From: Dolomedes plantarius
Taxonomy: Eukaryota > Arthropoda > Arachnida > Araneae > Dolomedidae
Assembly: GCA_907164885.2 (NCBI GenBank)
Contig: OU015491.1
Location: 113,443,694-113,507,693, forward strand
Reading direction: 5' to 3'
DNA length: 64,000 bases
The translations under genes were made by a program, and so were the position numbers. Under the pieces are notes generated by a model. It made no database searches, was not told where the DNA came from, and worked only from the letters and a program-made list of their open reading frames with translations. This document shows, piece after piece, positions 1 through 11,731 of this stretch; positions within the stretch are counted from its first letter, which is position 1, and every line of letters begins with the position of its first letter.

Positions 1-1776
1 CGTTTTCACACGTTACAAACGTTGCCATATAGCAATGTCATTTAAAAATAACTTTTTATTTTATTTTCAAATTTCCATCATTTATGACAAAACCTGACGT
101 GATACGGAATTTTAAAGGTCATTTTCGGAATCTGTGCAAAAAATCCATTCGGATACACATATTCATTTCAAAACAACAGAAAAAAGTTGAAAAAATGCAG
201 ATCAGTGTTATATTTTATAACGTTTCATTAAATATCTCTGTTGGGTTATTATCTTTTATCAACTGTTAAAAATTCAGTTAACAATTAAATCCTATATTTT
301 AATCACATTTAACCAAACAGTCATATCAATTTGGATCTTACATTATCAAATACAGTTTACAGAGATTACAGTATTTTTCATACTTAAATGGGTTTACGTA
401 ACCCCTCAGATTTGCTTGTCCCATTCAGTTATACATAACGATAATGTGATGTTTTGCTTCTATAGATATATTTTTCCATGAATTCCCCAAAAGTATAACT
501 ATTTCTACAAAATTTATATTTCCAGACTTTATTGTGTTTTTTTCGGACGTAATTCATGACGCAAGGACTCAGATTAAGCCCAAATACTTCTCCAAGTATT
601 ATATTTGCCAGAAAGTAAACAGAAGTCTTACCGTATAGGATTTATTACATTGTAAATACTATTTCCTAATTTTGATCTTTGTCTAGTGCAGTTTTTCCAC
701 TGCAGATATGTTCCGCTGAAGTGTATTTAGATGATTTATGATTTATGATACAATTCTAATTTACAGGTTGAATTACCAGATTGGCAGAAAAACCAAAAAA
801 AAAAATGCTATTATCAAAAATGATTATGTAAGCATTACAATAATGTGTAAAAGGAATGAATGACATTTCTTTGGTTAATACGGAAATGGCACAAACGCTA
901 TATTTTTGAGTTTCTAGGTAGAGGATATTTGGAGTAACAGCCATTTACGATGAATTCATGGAATATCTTATGCTACTTTTCGCCAGTAAGGTGCCGGAAA
1001 AACGATAAACTCATACGTTGGTTTCGGTGACGTCATCGCTGTCACCAGTAACTTGAAACCTGCGCCCCCGTGTTCGTTTTTGCGATGTATTTGGCACAGC
1101 ATAGTTCTCTAGGGCTAAAAAAAGCTTTAAAAAGGACTTTTCAGCAATAATGAGGTTTTCAGTGATATGACGTCCCTCGGCGAGATCGCTGGCTCCGCGG
1201 ACATCGCTGAGACCATATCGCCCCGTTCTCCTCGGGATTTTAAAAATATCGCAAATTCGAATACTCTTGCGGCGCTGCGACACTCGACGAGTGAGGGGCA
1301 CGTGGGATCGTCCCGAAAGCTCCATGCTTCTCCGATCGGTTGCAGGAAAATCCGTAATTTTGATAACTTGACCTCACCGCTTTCACGGTTAAGACTAGAA
1401 TCACAGAGCAGGTAAAATAGAGCAGGTAAAGTTTATTTTGTCAACCCGCTAAAAGTACTAAATGCAAATTTTTTCCTTTTCTGACTTTTGATAATATAAG
1501 GTAAGCAAAAACTAACCCAATTTGATAATGTGTAAAATAAATCAATTTCTGGTCATCAACAGATATACCTAGAACTGCGATAAATTTTAACGAGAATAAA
1601 GAAGTTGGCAAAGATGAAATAATTTCGAACGTCGCACAGATACGTTAAAACGATCAAGGAAAAAAAGAACAACACAAACTTTTGAAGGAAGTTGGGGGAC
1701 AAACACCACATTCTAAACACAATGTCAGGGACAATAGTCAATCAAGCTCCTGGAGTCTTTTCGTATATAAGTTGAT
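1..1776. other. AT-rich DNA, no gene recognised
   Basis: Open frames here are short (60-110 codons), overlap on both strands and show no recognisable domain. Composition is AT-rich except for about 980-1420, which is annotated separately. Confidence 0.6.
980..1420. other. GC-richer island of unknown nature
   Basis: This block is clearly richer in G+C and CpG than its surroundings and contains several TGACGTCA/TGACGT-like motifs (for example near 1028 and 1167). Overlapping open frames of 104 codons (minus) and 82 codons (plus) occur here, but neither resembles a family I know, and frames lengthen in GC-rich DNA by chance. It could be an unrecognised repeat, a regulatory element or a decayed exon. 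Confidence 0.35.
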
Positions 1777-3084
1777 ATGAAGCATATAAAGAAATATACT
1801 GAAGATAAATCTCATTGACAGTTTCAAGGAAAGGAATGGATTGATACATTGGAAGAAACTGATGCGTTTATATAAAATTTATATGTAGGTGGTATATATT
1901 GTGAGAAAGGTCTTGAACTGGATAGCCTATGGTCAATGAAATGGGAACCACTATTTTTCCGAAATGCAATGCCAAGAGACAAATTTTATGAAATAATGAG
2001 GTTCTTACGCTTAGATGTAAAATCTGCTGGATCAATTCGTTGACAGTGGAACTAAGTTGAACTTATTTCTGATCTCTAGGATCGTTTTAATGAAAACTGC
2101 AAGACTGACTAATCACCAAGGCCTAGCATAAGCGTTGATGTACAGTTGCTTCCTGCAAAGGTTAGGTGAAGGTTTTCGCAATATATTCCTAACAAACAAG
2201 ATAAATTTGGTATCAAGTATTGGTTGGCTACAAATGTTGATTCAAATTATTTGATAAAAGGATTCCCGTATTTCGGAAAATATAGTCATTGTCCATCTAA
2301 CTTTTCTCTTTCTGAATATCTAGTACTGCGACTAATAATTCCATATGAAAACAAAGACAGAAATGTCACTACAGACATTTTTTTCACAACCCTGAATCCT
2401 TCAGAGGTACTGGAATCCAAAACCACCAGCAGTGTAGGAACTGTAAAATGCGCAGAAGAATTACCAGTCTCTGGGAAAATGTCTAAATCAGAATTGCATG
2501 CTACAACTGTACTATCCCATACGAGTCCAACTCTTTACCAGGGTAAAAAAAATATATAAATGCTTTGTTGCTCAACAGTCTTCATCCGACAATTGAAATT
2601 ACAGATAACCCTAAAAAGGTACCTGATACGATTTCTACAACGCTACTAAATTCGGTGTAAATGTAATTGATCAAATGACAAGGAAGTATTCCGTCAAGTC
2701 TGCTTCACGTAGATAGCTGGTGCATTTTTTTATAATATTCTGGATTCTTACTAATGCTAATTCTTGGGTTTTGTACAGAACTGTAACTAGAAAGAGTATT
2801 AATAGACCACAATTATTTCAAGATTTAGCTGAAAAATTGGGGGAAAGTTTTGGTGTCTCCCTTCGAAGAATGGTGACATCTGAGTGCTAAGCAACTGCAG
2901 AGAACATGCGAAAATCCCACACTAAGAGTAAACGGATTCGATGTCAAACGTCCAAATGTGGAAATAAATATCAGAATATTTATTCAAAATGGAAAGCACC
3001 CATTTGTGGCAAAACCACAAAACTTATTACTAAGGTCTGCACAGAATTTTGCTTACAGTAAACTGGATAAAATAAATCAGTAAA
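1777..3084 (+). pseudogene. piggyBac-type transposase relic
   Basis: Encoded a DDD transposase of the piggyBac (DDE_Tnp_1_7) family, which moves DNA by cut-and-paste at TTAA. The plus frame starting at 1777 carries, in order, an N-terminal block (LDSLWSMKWEPLFFRNAMPR), the first catalytic Asp region (SISVDVQLLP), KFGIKYWLATNVDS, the second Asp region (RNVTTDIFFTTL), then in a shifted frame KFGVNVIDQMTRKYSVKSAS and a C-terminal Cys-rich zinc-binding stretch (RCQTSKCGN...APICGKTT). Stop codons occur in the N-terminal third (for example after KSH, in front of the first Asp block and after LISDL), and at least one frameshift lies near 2559. The third catalytic Asp, normally in a GVDxxDQM context, reads Asn. 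About 430 codons are recoverable, against roughly 550-600 for the family. Not functional. I saw no TTAA-flanked terminal repeats. Confidence 0.85.
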
Positions 3085-3603
3085 ACTAGCAACTAATAAA
3101 TATTTTAACATTCCTTAAAATTCTTCTTTAAACTGTTCTTTAAACATATTTACATGAGATAATATATTTTCCATTAAATTTATGAAGTATAATTTTATAT
3201 TTGCTTAAGAGAAACGTCATAATATATATGGTATTTTAAATAACATCATCATCCTAAATTTTAGTTGATTTTCGCTAATTTATCTATATTTAATATAAAT
3301 TCAGAAAAATATTAATTATCATATGAAACTGCAATATTTTACTTAAAACTCGATTACTGACCTTGTATTGATGCGATACACGGTAACTATTTTCGCTGAC
3401 TGCAAGTCCATCCGTAGAGAGGGAGGCTGCTTCCTCCACCTATCTTCCTAGCAGGAGGGGTGCCAGATGTCAGTTTAGTTTTCGTTCTTATAAATTGAGG
3501 GTATTTGACATCACCAGCCTTTTATCTCTCAGATACGACGACAGCAGATTCGGAAATATTTTTTATCAATCTGATTTTTTGTTTTGTAGCTGTAGTTTTA
3601 TGG

Positions 3604-3838
3604 ATTGTTGTTGATTCCAAAATGTTCAACCAATTTGGACATTTTGGATTCAACCAATTTGGAAATTTATGCTGGAAAGCAACCGGATGGGCCATACCTA
3701 TTGAGCAACAAGAGCACGGACATAGTAGAAAGATTGTTTACTCCCATCGATAACACCGGATGTAATGTCACAGCTGATAATTGGTTCAGTGATGTCTCTC
3801 TGCTCCAAACCTTATCAAAGTCTGGCTCCAAAGCTTAG
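3604..3838 (+). pseudogene. second piggyBac-type transposase fragment
   Basis: A roughly 75-codon piece of a different piggyBac subfamily from the copy just upstream. It reads VVDSKMF, then after a frameshift NLEIYAGKQPDGPYLLSNKS, then CNVTADNWFSDVSLL, which is the block around the second catalytic Asp of PGBD4-like proteins. A short internal duplication (TTCAACCAATTTGGA twice, near 3623-3654) caused the frameshift. The fragment stops at 3836-3838, with no C-terminal part following. It differs in sequence from the 1777-3084 relic (NVTADNWF versus NVTTDIFF), so it is a separate insertion and not a duplication. Confidence 0.8.
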
Positions 3839-4618
<780 letters not shown>

Positions 4619-5569
4619 TATCTTTATTATATTTTCCTGTATTAGAATGAATACATCCTAATAATCTGGTGTTTTTCTCTTTCGATTTTGTTTAAATATT
4701 TAACTTTTATTTTGGCAGAATTTAGTAACTACTCATATACCCAAGTTTTAATATCCGGGTTAATATATGCTAGATATACCCTGATGGTGACACATATTAA
4801 GTAGGAAAGTATACCGCTGGAAATATTCAAACCATTTCCATCCAGTTTAATTTCCCATTCGTCGGTAGTAAATTTTTTCGCTTTCGAATTTCTTGTCTTC
4901 CTTGATTATTTCGTTCTGTCGCAAAAATTTTTTTCCTCCCATTTTGCCAACTGATTTCGCAGAAAGCTTTAGAGGTAATATGAGACGGATTTCTCGGAAG
5001 TTATTTACTTCAGAAAATAATAATAATAATAAAAAAGATAAAAGAAAACTCAGGGAAAAAATATTTCACTCATTTCTGAAATCGCAATTTCTTTGTTATT
5101 CCCTTATCACTCGTGGATAAAGGCGAGCTTGACTACCTGTTGTGTTATAATAAGATTGCACTCTTCTTTATCCATAAAATGCAATTGCTTTTACAGGAAG
5201 AGAGTTGTGAAAAGAGGATAAAAAGACGGGGGAGAAAAAAATCACGGGGAAAAAATCACAGCATTTTCACCCGAATGAAGAATAATGGTTGGAAATCTTT
5301 TTCTGCCTCATAAATGCAATTTTTTGTGGACATAAATGTTTTTTGTTTGTTTTTTTCTTCTTAACTCCTTCACTTTGAAACTTTGAGAAACCGATTGCTT
5401 TGAGAAAATCCGATCAAATAGGAACGGAAGAATGATAATATTTAGCTGAGCCAAATTTATTTGAATGCAGCCAATACTTTTCTTTTTTCCTCTTCGCTCA
5501 GGAGCTGAATTTGTATGTATAAGGTATTTGCACGCTTTATAAAGTTATTACCTTCAGCTGTTATTATAT
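4619..5569. other. AT-rich DNA, no gene recognised
   Basis: Two lysine/arginine-rich frames (75 and 66 codons near 4893-5313) are low-complexity and lack any known domain. They are probably chance frames. Confidence 0.5.
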
Positions 5570-6394
5570 AGATCTTCGTAGACCAAGTTTGCTTCAAGAT
5601 AATCTTTCTTCTCTTAAGGTCGACCTACTTGCCTTCAATTACCAAATTTACCTATAAATTAGTCCTATAGATATACATATTGTAAATATAATTTGTATTT
5701 TTCACAGTCTTGATTAAATTTCCCTTTAAAATTAATTAAAATATTTATTGCATATTTTAACAATATTTGCACTGAAAAATTAAAAATAACTCCAACTCAT
5801 TTCAGTTTTAATTGAACTTAACGTTAGAAAAATGGAATTCTTGAAGTGTATTTTTTGGAGTTATGGAAATGAAGGCTAAAGCTATAAACATTCCTCCGTA
5901 TATGTTGCTGGGGAAAATATGAAGTTATCATCATAAATCATTTGCATTAAAGACAAATTTTTCTCCTCTTAAGGTCGACCTATTTGCCTTAAATTTCTAA
6001 ATTTACCTATGAATTACTCGTATAAACATACACATTATAAATATGATTTGTATTTTTCATAATTTATTTAGAATTACCTTTAATGTTCATTAAAAAATTA
6101 CTCCATATTGTAAAAATATTTTTTTCTAAAAATTTAAAATAAATCATCGAGTTATCATTTCATTTCTTCCACTTATTATTTGTTCATCCAGTTATTATTT
6201 TATTTTATACTAGGAAAATTAAATTCTTAAAATGATTGAAGTGGTGTTATCTAAATGAAGAATAAAGCTATAAATATGCAATAGTATATGCTGCCAGGAA
6301 CACTATAAATTTATCTTGGTAAACCAGTTGCATTACGATAATCTTTCTGCTCTTAAGGTCGACCCATTCGCCTTAAATTACTAAATTTACGCAT

Positions 6395-6395
<1 letters not shown>
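5570..6395. repeat. Decayed tandem repeat, unit about 355-384 bp
   Basis: A shared core (CTCTTAAGGTCGACC) occurs at 5611, 5966 and 6350, followed each time by similar text (GCCTT.AATT...AAATTTAC) and, in units 1 and 2, by similar downstream sequence ending in an AAAGCTATAAA block. Spacings are 355 and 384 bp. Unit 3 is cut off after about 45 bp, where the TA microsatellite and the Tc1 element begin. I could not find its continuation right of 8410. Confidence 0.8.

Positions 6396-6427
<32 letters not shown>
6396..6427. repeat. (TA)n tract, left flank of Tc1 element
   Basis: CATA/TA repeat between tandem-repeat unit 3 and the Tc1 end. It ends in the TA target dinucleotide at 6426-6427. Confidence 0.9.
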
Positions 6428-7643
6428 CAGTCAAGAGCCAAAACATTATGACCACCCCTACATTTTGCAATGAATTCGCCTGGATGACGTGGAAGGCACG
6501 TGATCAGGTGGAAGTGGTATTTAACTGCTGCTGGAGAGTCTGAAGAATCATTCTTTCACTTACTTCTGTGTGTGATGGGAAAGGCTGCGGATCTAAGCGA
6601 ATTTGATAGAGGGCAGATTGTAATGGCTCGAAGGCTCGGAGCAAGTATTTCCGAAACTGCACGACTCGTGGGTTGTTCGCGACCTACAGTTGTTAGTACT
6701 TATGCAAAGTGGATGAATGACGGTGAAACCAGCAGTAGACGACATGGTGTTGGACGTCCACACGCTATCAAAGAAAAATGTCATTGGAGACTGTCTCGCA
6801 TGGTGAAGCAAAATCGGAGCCAGACAGTGGCTCAGCTGACAGCCCAATACAATGCAGCGCCAAGTAGATTAGTATCGCAGCACACTGTTCAGCGGACACT
6901 GTTGGTTATGGGGCTACGCAGCAAACGTCCCACTCGTGTGCCTTTGCTGACCAAGCGTCATCGCCAACTGCGCCTGCGCTGGGCCCGGGAACATCGCGAC
7001 TGGTCTATGGATCAGTGGGAGAGAGTTGCCTGGTCAGATGAATCACGGTTTGTCATTCATCACGCCGATGGCCGTGTCAGGATACGCCGTCTTCCAGGCG
7101 AACTGTTGCTCCCTCAATGTACAGTAGGTCATACACTGGCCGGTGGTGGCGGTATTATGATTTGGGGGACGTTCTCTTGGGCGTCTCTGGGACCCGTGGT
7201 TGTGGTAGAGCAGACCATGAATGCTACAGGGTATCTGAACATCATTGCGGACCAGTTGCACCCTTACATGGCCTCTGTTTTTCCAGCTGGAAATGGTATG
7301 TTCCAACAGGACAACGCCCCGTGTCACAAGGCTAAAATTGTGTTGGAGTGGTTCCAGGAACATGATGCTGAATTCCAGTTAATGTCCTGGCCGCCTAACT
7401 CACCGGATCCCAATCCGATAGAACACATTTGGGATGTCATGGGACGGCAGCTCAGAGTTCAAAGACCACCAATTCGCAATATCTCGGATTTGCATGACCG
7501 TTGCTTAAACATCTGGTACAATCTGTCTCAGGCCATCTACCAAGGACTTGTGGCATCCATGCCAAGGCGGGTTGAAGCTGTGTTGCGCGCCAAAGGTGGG
7601 CCAACTCATTATTGACAGGTGGTCATAATGTTTTGGCTCTTGA

Positions 7644-7646
<3 letters not shown>
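6428..7646 (+). mobile_element. Intact-looking Tc1/mariner element (DD36E)
   Basis: A 1,219 bp element with terminal inverted repeats of about 29 bp that begin CAGTCAAGAGCCAAAACATT on the left and, read inward, CACTCAAGAGCCAAAACATT on the right. There is one mismatch over the whole repeat. TA dinucleotides flank both ends (6426-6427 and 7647-7648), as expected for IS630-Tc1-mariner insertion, and both flanks are (TA)n. It carries one full-length transposase frame. Size, short TIRs and D-to-E spacing of 36 fit DD36E families such as Incomer, but the assignment needs a tree. Confidence 0.95.
6575..7615 (+). CDS. Tc1-family transposase, DD36E, full length
   Basis: Predicted 346-residue cut-and-paste transposase. 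I chose the ATG at 6575 because the protein then starts [13 protein letters not shown], typical for Tc1 proteins; an upstream GTG in frame adds 25 unconvincing residues. Residues about 8-60 form the first helix-turn-helix ([19 protein letters not shown]), followed by a GRPR-like basic motif (HGVGRPHA) and a second helix-turn-helix (residues 70-130). The catalytic domain has Asp155 in AWSDESRF, Asp246 in FQQDNAPCH and Glu283 in [12 protein letters not shown], with 90 residues between the Asps and 36 between the second Asp and the Glu. The C-terminus ends in the usual [19 protein letters not shown]. No stop or frameshift is present, so this copy could be active if transcribed. No intron is needed. 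Confidence 0.93.
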   Translation: MGKAADLSEFDRGQIVMARRLGASISETARLVGCSRPTVVSTYAKWMNDGETSSRRHGVGRPHAIKEKCHWRLSRMVKQNRSQTVAQLTAQYNAAPSRLVSQHTVQRTLLVMGLRSKRPTRVPLLTKRHRQLRLRWAREHRDWSMDQWERVAWSDESRFVIHHADGRVRIRRLPGELLLPQCTVGHTLAGGGGIMIWGTFSWASLGPVVVVEQTMNATGYLNIIADQLHPYMASVFPAGNGMFQQDNAPCHKAKIVLEWFQEHDAEFQLMSWPPNSPDPNPIEHIWDVMGRQLRVQRPPIRNISDLHDRCLNIWYNLSQAIYQGLVASMPRRVEAVLRAKGGPTHY

Positions 7647-7648
<2 letters not shown>

Positions 7649-7697
<49 letters not shown>

Positions 7698-7716
7698 TTA
7701 TTTATTTATTTATATA
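7649..7716. repeat. (TA)n/(TATT)n tract between two elements
   Basis: TA repeat passing into TTTA repeats. It separates the Tc1 element from the pogo-like MITE and supplies the TA at 7715-7716. Confidence 0.9.
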
Positions 7717-8347
7717 CAGTGGAGTCCCGGTAATCCTAAATGATTGGACCCAGGCCCCTTTCGGATTAACGAATTTTTCGGATTAAGCGAAATCCTTCTT
7801 AAATTACATAATAGTTAAATAACTTCCTTAAATTACATAATGACGTGTGATTGCATTATTACGTATAACTTGTGATTACACAATTTATTTTATAAGGTCT
7901 CTCGAAACTTTACCAAATCTCGGGACGAAATGGGTGATAAGAGAGCGGAACGCTGCCTAGTACAGTACAGTAGTGTAAGTTGTTCTGTCAGGAGAGTGTA
8001 AGATTTTAGATGATCAGTAGATAGTTGAAATTGTTTTGAAAGAACCTGTCAACGTAGAGCATTACTTTTCCACGACCAGTGCGGACACCATTTTTCTGAC
8101 GAGTTGGCGTAATTTGGCTTCACGAGAGAGGTATTTTTCACTTCGACAAATAAAATTTAACAGATTTTTTCAAACCAATGTAGTTTAGTAATAATTAGTT
8201 CAGTACATTGTCTAACTTTCAATTTTCTTGCAATTTTCAGAAATATACTTTATATTGCTTAGTATCACTGTGGTTTTATTGTAACCTTAGTTCCTTTTGA
8301 CTTTTGGTTTCGGATTAAGCGGAAATTCGGATTATCGGGACTCCACT

Positions 8348-8348
<1 letters not shown>
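7717..8348. mobile_element. pogo/Tigger-like non-autonomous element
   Basis: A 632 bp element whose ends are inverted repeats starting CAGTGGAGTCCCG(G/A)TAATCC and containing further CGGATTAA(C/G)CG motifs. The CAGTGGANNCNCGNTAATCC signature is typical of pogo/Tigger MITEs. The left end abuts TA; the right flank reads GATATA, so the TA there is displaced by one or two bases. The interior (about 7800-8290) has no coding signal, so transposition would depend on a Tigger transposase supplied elsewhere. Confidence 0.8.

Positions 8349-8410
<62 letters not shown>
8349..8410. repeat. (TA)n microsatellite
   Basis: TA repeat immediately right of the pogo-like element. Confidence 0.9.
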
Positions 8411-8413
<3 letters not shown>

Positions 8414-9639
8414 CATGTGTTATGTGATTTCCGAATGTGAGTATACATTACTAGCCCGAGAAATGAATCAACAGCAGTAAATTCTTCTAATATTATCCTT
8501 TAATTCTTGACGCAGCGAATTTATAAAAAAATTATGCAAAAAAATTGCTTAGAATATCCTATCAAAAACATATTTACGTGGGATTCTTATTTTTATCTCT
8601 ATTTAAACAAAGGGACATATTTTTAGCAGATTAAGAAACTAAACATTGTTTCCTTAAAGATAATTCTAATTACAGGTTTCCAAGATTCAGTAACAACTAA
8701 GGCAGTAACGATACAAGACTAATTATGTGAAGATCAAATTATATTGAAGGACTAATTATATAAAAAGAAACACTCGATTGAAAAAGTAACTGATGAAATC
8801 ATATAAAACTTTCATTCACATCGAATACTGAATACGCATTCATACTAGATTCAAACGAAAGAATAATCCTCCCACTGTGTTATGTAATGATCCGTTGAAA
8901 AACGAAATTTATAAGCGTGACCGAAATGAAAGTCAGACTTTTGTATTAACAGCAGGGATTAAATACTGAGAGGTTTGCATTAGCGCCGGTAAATGACGAT
9001 ATATGTTACGAAGCAAAGCTGTTATCGTCGGAAAATCTCGGTGTACTGTTTAAACTTTTTCAAGCAAGCTGACTGTGAACTATCGAGACATGGATTCGTC
9101 CAAAGCTTGCTGGGTCTATAAACCCAGCAAGCGGCTTTACAATTTTTCACGGCAGAAGGTGTTCGTTAGTCTGAAATTTATTGTCATATGAAGGATGTGT
9201 ATGACGTGAGTGTCTGTCTTAGAATACAGTTGTCATATGGTTTATGAACTTAGTAAAGGACGTTTGAGCACGAAACACGCCGAGACCTGCTGAAGTACTC
9301 TTGGCCGCCACCATATTAGAGGTGTTTATGAATGGACTTTATATTCATTTAAAAAGGTTTAAAAGTTTAAAAAGATTTAAAAGTTTGGACCCCAGAACTT
9401 TTTTCAAGCAAATAGTGTATAAGTTATTTTAATGTCAGTTTACAGTAATGGAGTTATGGGTTTAGTAATTTCTCGTGGATAGTGTAAAATGTCAAACTTT
9501 ATGGTCTTCCAGAGAGGGCAAATTGTTAGCAGCACTCTGCTTGGAACATCTGTCACCGCATCCTCCCGGATCTTGGGTGCTCAGCAGTTAATCGAATATA
9601 CAGTTATTAAATAACCTTAAAACAATGGATGCATGCATG
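8411..9639. other. AT-rich DNA, no gene recognised
   Basis: No convincing frame. It contains one perfect hairpin at 9105-9132, annotated separately. Confidence 0.5.
9105..9132. repeat. Perfect 11 bp stem hairpin
   Basis: GCTTGCTGGGT (9105-9115) and ACCCAGCAAGC (9122-9132) are exact inverted repeats around a 6-base CTATAA loop. Function unknown; it may be the remaining tip of an inverted-repeat element. Confidence 0.6.
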
Positions 9640-10240
9640 TGTTGGGGCAAGAAAGGAAGACAGAGAATTGGCCTTTATGATACATTTATTTGACAAAGCA
9701 CAAAATTCATTTGAAGTGTAATTACTAACAGAATAATATTCCCCTTCATATTAACATTTAACACATGAGGAATCAGAAGCAAAGGCAAACCATTCGGTCA
9801 AAGTAATTATTTTTAAAATCAATCGGGAGACACTTACTACTGATGAAGAGTACAGCGATGAGATGGCTTCGATGACAGAGGCCCTAATCAAGTCATATTC
9901 TTGATCGTCATGTCGGGTTCCCGGCACTACCGCTAGACTCTGAGGCAGTTCAATCGAGACTCTGTATCGTCCGAGCTCTTGGAAAACAGCCGGTGCGATC
10001 TCTGGACCTTCTCTCGTTTATCTTTTTTCCTTGTAGGGGCTGTTGTTCGTTTACGGGGGCCATTTTGGCACGCCCCTTTTTCTGTCATTGGGCATTGTGC
10101 TGTTTTTCTCTCAGCAGTTCCTGCTCCAATTAAACTGCTCCTGTTCCTAGTCTACGAAGTACCTACCCACCATAATTTTCATTTGCAATACAACTTTGAC
10201 CGTTATCTGGTGAAAGTTTTATTGTGGGCCATAAAATAAC
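9640..10240 (-). mobile_element. Possible solo LTR or LTR fragment
   Basis: Read on the minus strand, this GC-richer segment has a TATA-like AAGATAAAC, then a stretch ending in TCTCGATTGAACTGCC, and further on an AATAAA signal (in GTCAAATAAATG). That is the order expected for U3, R and U5 of an LTR. It shares the ATTGAACTG core and the TATA-region layout with 56530-56935. I found no clear TG...CA borders, target duplication or internal region, so this is tentative. Confidence 0.35.
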
Positions 10241-10367
10241 GTCCATCTATCTTATAATATTTATAGTCTTTTGATCGCTATAAATGGCCACACCGACAGC
10301 TATTCTTTTACGTCCTCTTAGTGTACAAGCCCTTTATTTATTTTGCCTCTGAAGTTTTATAATAGTT

Positions 10368-10697
10368 TTGTTCTTGGCCGTCTTTCGACCACACACATTA
10401 ATTATAACATTCCACTTCTACAGAATGCTGTGTGGCCAAGATTTGCTGCGATGCTTTCGCTTGGAGGTCCTCCAGCATCTCCACTTCGGCCCCGATGTCT
10501 CGTCTGGCGACTACCACATCTTCGGCTTAGTGAAAAAGAGTCTCAACTGTTGCCTGTTTGCTCACGATGCAGAAATCGGGTACACCGTTCAAGAGTGGTT
10601 CCGCAAACACCTAGGGACGTTCTTCACTCAGAGTATCCAAAATCTGGTGAAACGCTGGGACACTAGTTTCAACCGACCGGACAACTATGTGTAGCTG
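10368..10697 (+). pseudogene. mariner transposase C-terminal fragment
   Basis: The last 90 or so codons resemble the C-terminus of mariner-family (SETMAR-like) transposases: LEVLQHLHFGPDVSSGDYHI corresponds to the usual LPHPPYSPDLAPSDYHLF block, followed by GLVKKSL, DDAE-like HDAEIGYTVQEWFRK and IQNLVKRWDTSFNRPDNYV just before the stop. The third catalytic Asp position is in the degraded PDVSSGDY motif. The N-terminal DNA-binding half and the first two Asps are missing. The DNA after the stop (to about 10795) probably holds the remains of the right terminal repeat. Confidence 0.8.
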
Positions 10698-10699
10698 AT

Positions 10700-11027
10700 A
10701 TGTAGTTAACGTGTGTCTCTATTACTTCCTGTACGTTCACATATTTACATAAACCATTACAGAAAAAAAAGTCCCACTTTCATTTGGGCACGCTTATAAT
10801 TCGGAATTATAATTTTAAATTAGGATTTATGAATCAAATTGCGCTTTACAAGTCTGTTGTCTTTAAATATAAATCCTAAACATACTTCGTAAAATAAAAG
10901 TAGGTTTTCCAATTTGTTTTAATATTTTTTTATGAGGTTTAATATAAACTCATGAGTTTTTCTGAATTTGCACATATTTGTTCACTTCCACGTGTTTGTT
11001 CAACTAACATTTTGAGAACTTATAAAT
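10700..11027. other. AT-rich DNA, nothing recognised
   Basis: No coding or structural signal beyond possible mariner 3' terminal sequence at its left side. Confidence 0.4.
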
Positions 11028-11731
11028 TTACTGCCTTCAACGACGGACACCTTTTTATAAACGTTTACCTTAAGAATGAACCATTCAAATGAAGTCAGTA
11101 GAACGAAACACTGTTTAATGGTAGCAGTGTATTGTTTGAAAAAATAAAATATATTATTTTAAACATTTTATTTCCTTTTTTGAATCTAAACTACTTACCC
11201 AATTTCTTCCTTCCAAGCAAGTTTTATTTGGATTGCTTTACATTCTCGTATTAAGAACTATTTATTTAAAGTAAAAGCGCTATTGAGAAACGCCAGACGC
11301 TGGAAAAACTTCGATATAATCAGTTCAAGTATTTGACTTTGATGCTTAAACAAAGTACACTGACAACTCTCTAAGTTCAAATGAATTTTGTGCAAATACA
11401 CGTGCCCCCTAATGATTTCATCTCGAGCAATTTGCTGCGTCAGATTGCTTCACTTTTAAGCTTTATTTCAAGGGACTACTCTGAAGTTGGAAATCTGGAG
11501 ACAAAAGATACATTTTCTCCGAAGCTTCGTTTACAAAACACTCTTCTTGGAAATAATTAAAAAACGTTGGTGGAGAGGATAAATAATTATGAAGTGATTT
11601 TCAGACGTTTATAGCACATGAAAAAAAGATTTTTTAAAAAAAAATTCTCTTGTTTTAAACATTTAATAGACAAAATAACAAATGTCACAGTGAGTACATA
11701 AAGCAATTATATATGTATAAAAAATATATAA
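11028..11731. repeat. about 700 bp repeat, copy 1
   Basis: Copy 1 of a repeat whose landmarks are AATGAACCATT (11075), a TATTTATTTAAAG.A block, GACGCTGGAAAAACTTC, ATTTGACTTTGATGCTT and CCTAATGATTTCATCTCGAGC. The unit ends in AT-rich text (ATATATGTATAAAAAATATA) that directly precedes copy 2. The period to copy 2 is 702 bp. No coding capacity. Confidence 0.9.

Noticed and set aside
6500..6574. 25 extra in-frame codons upstream of the Tc1 transposase ATG
   Set aside because: They require a GTG start, and the family's usual beginning matches the ATG at 6575.
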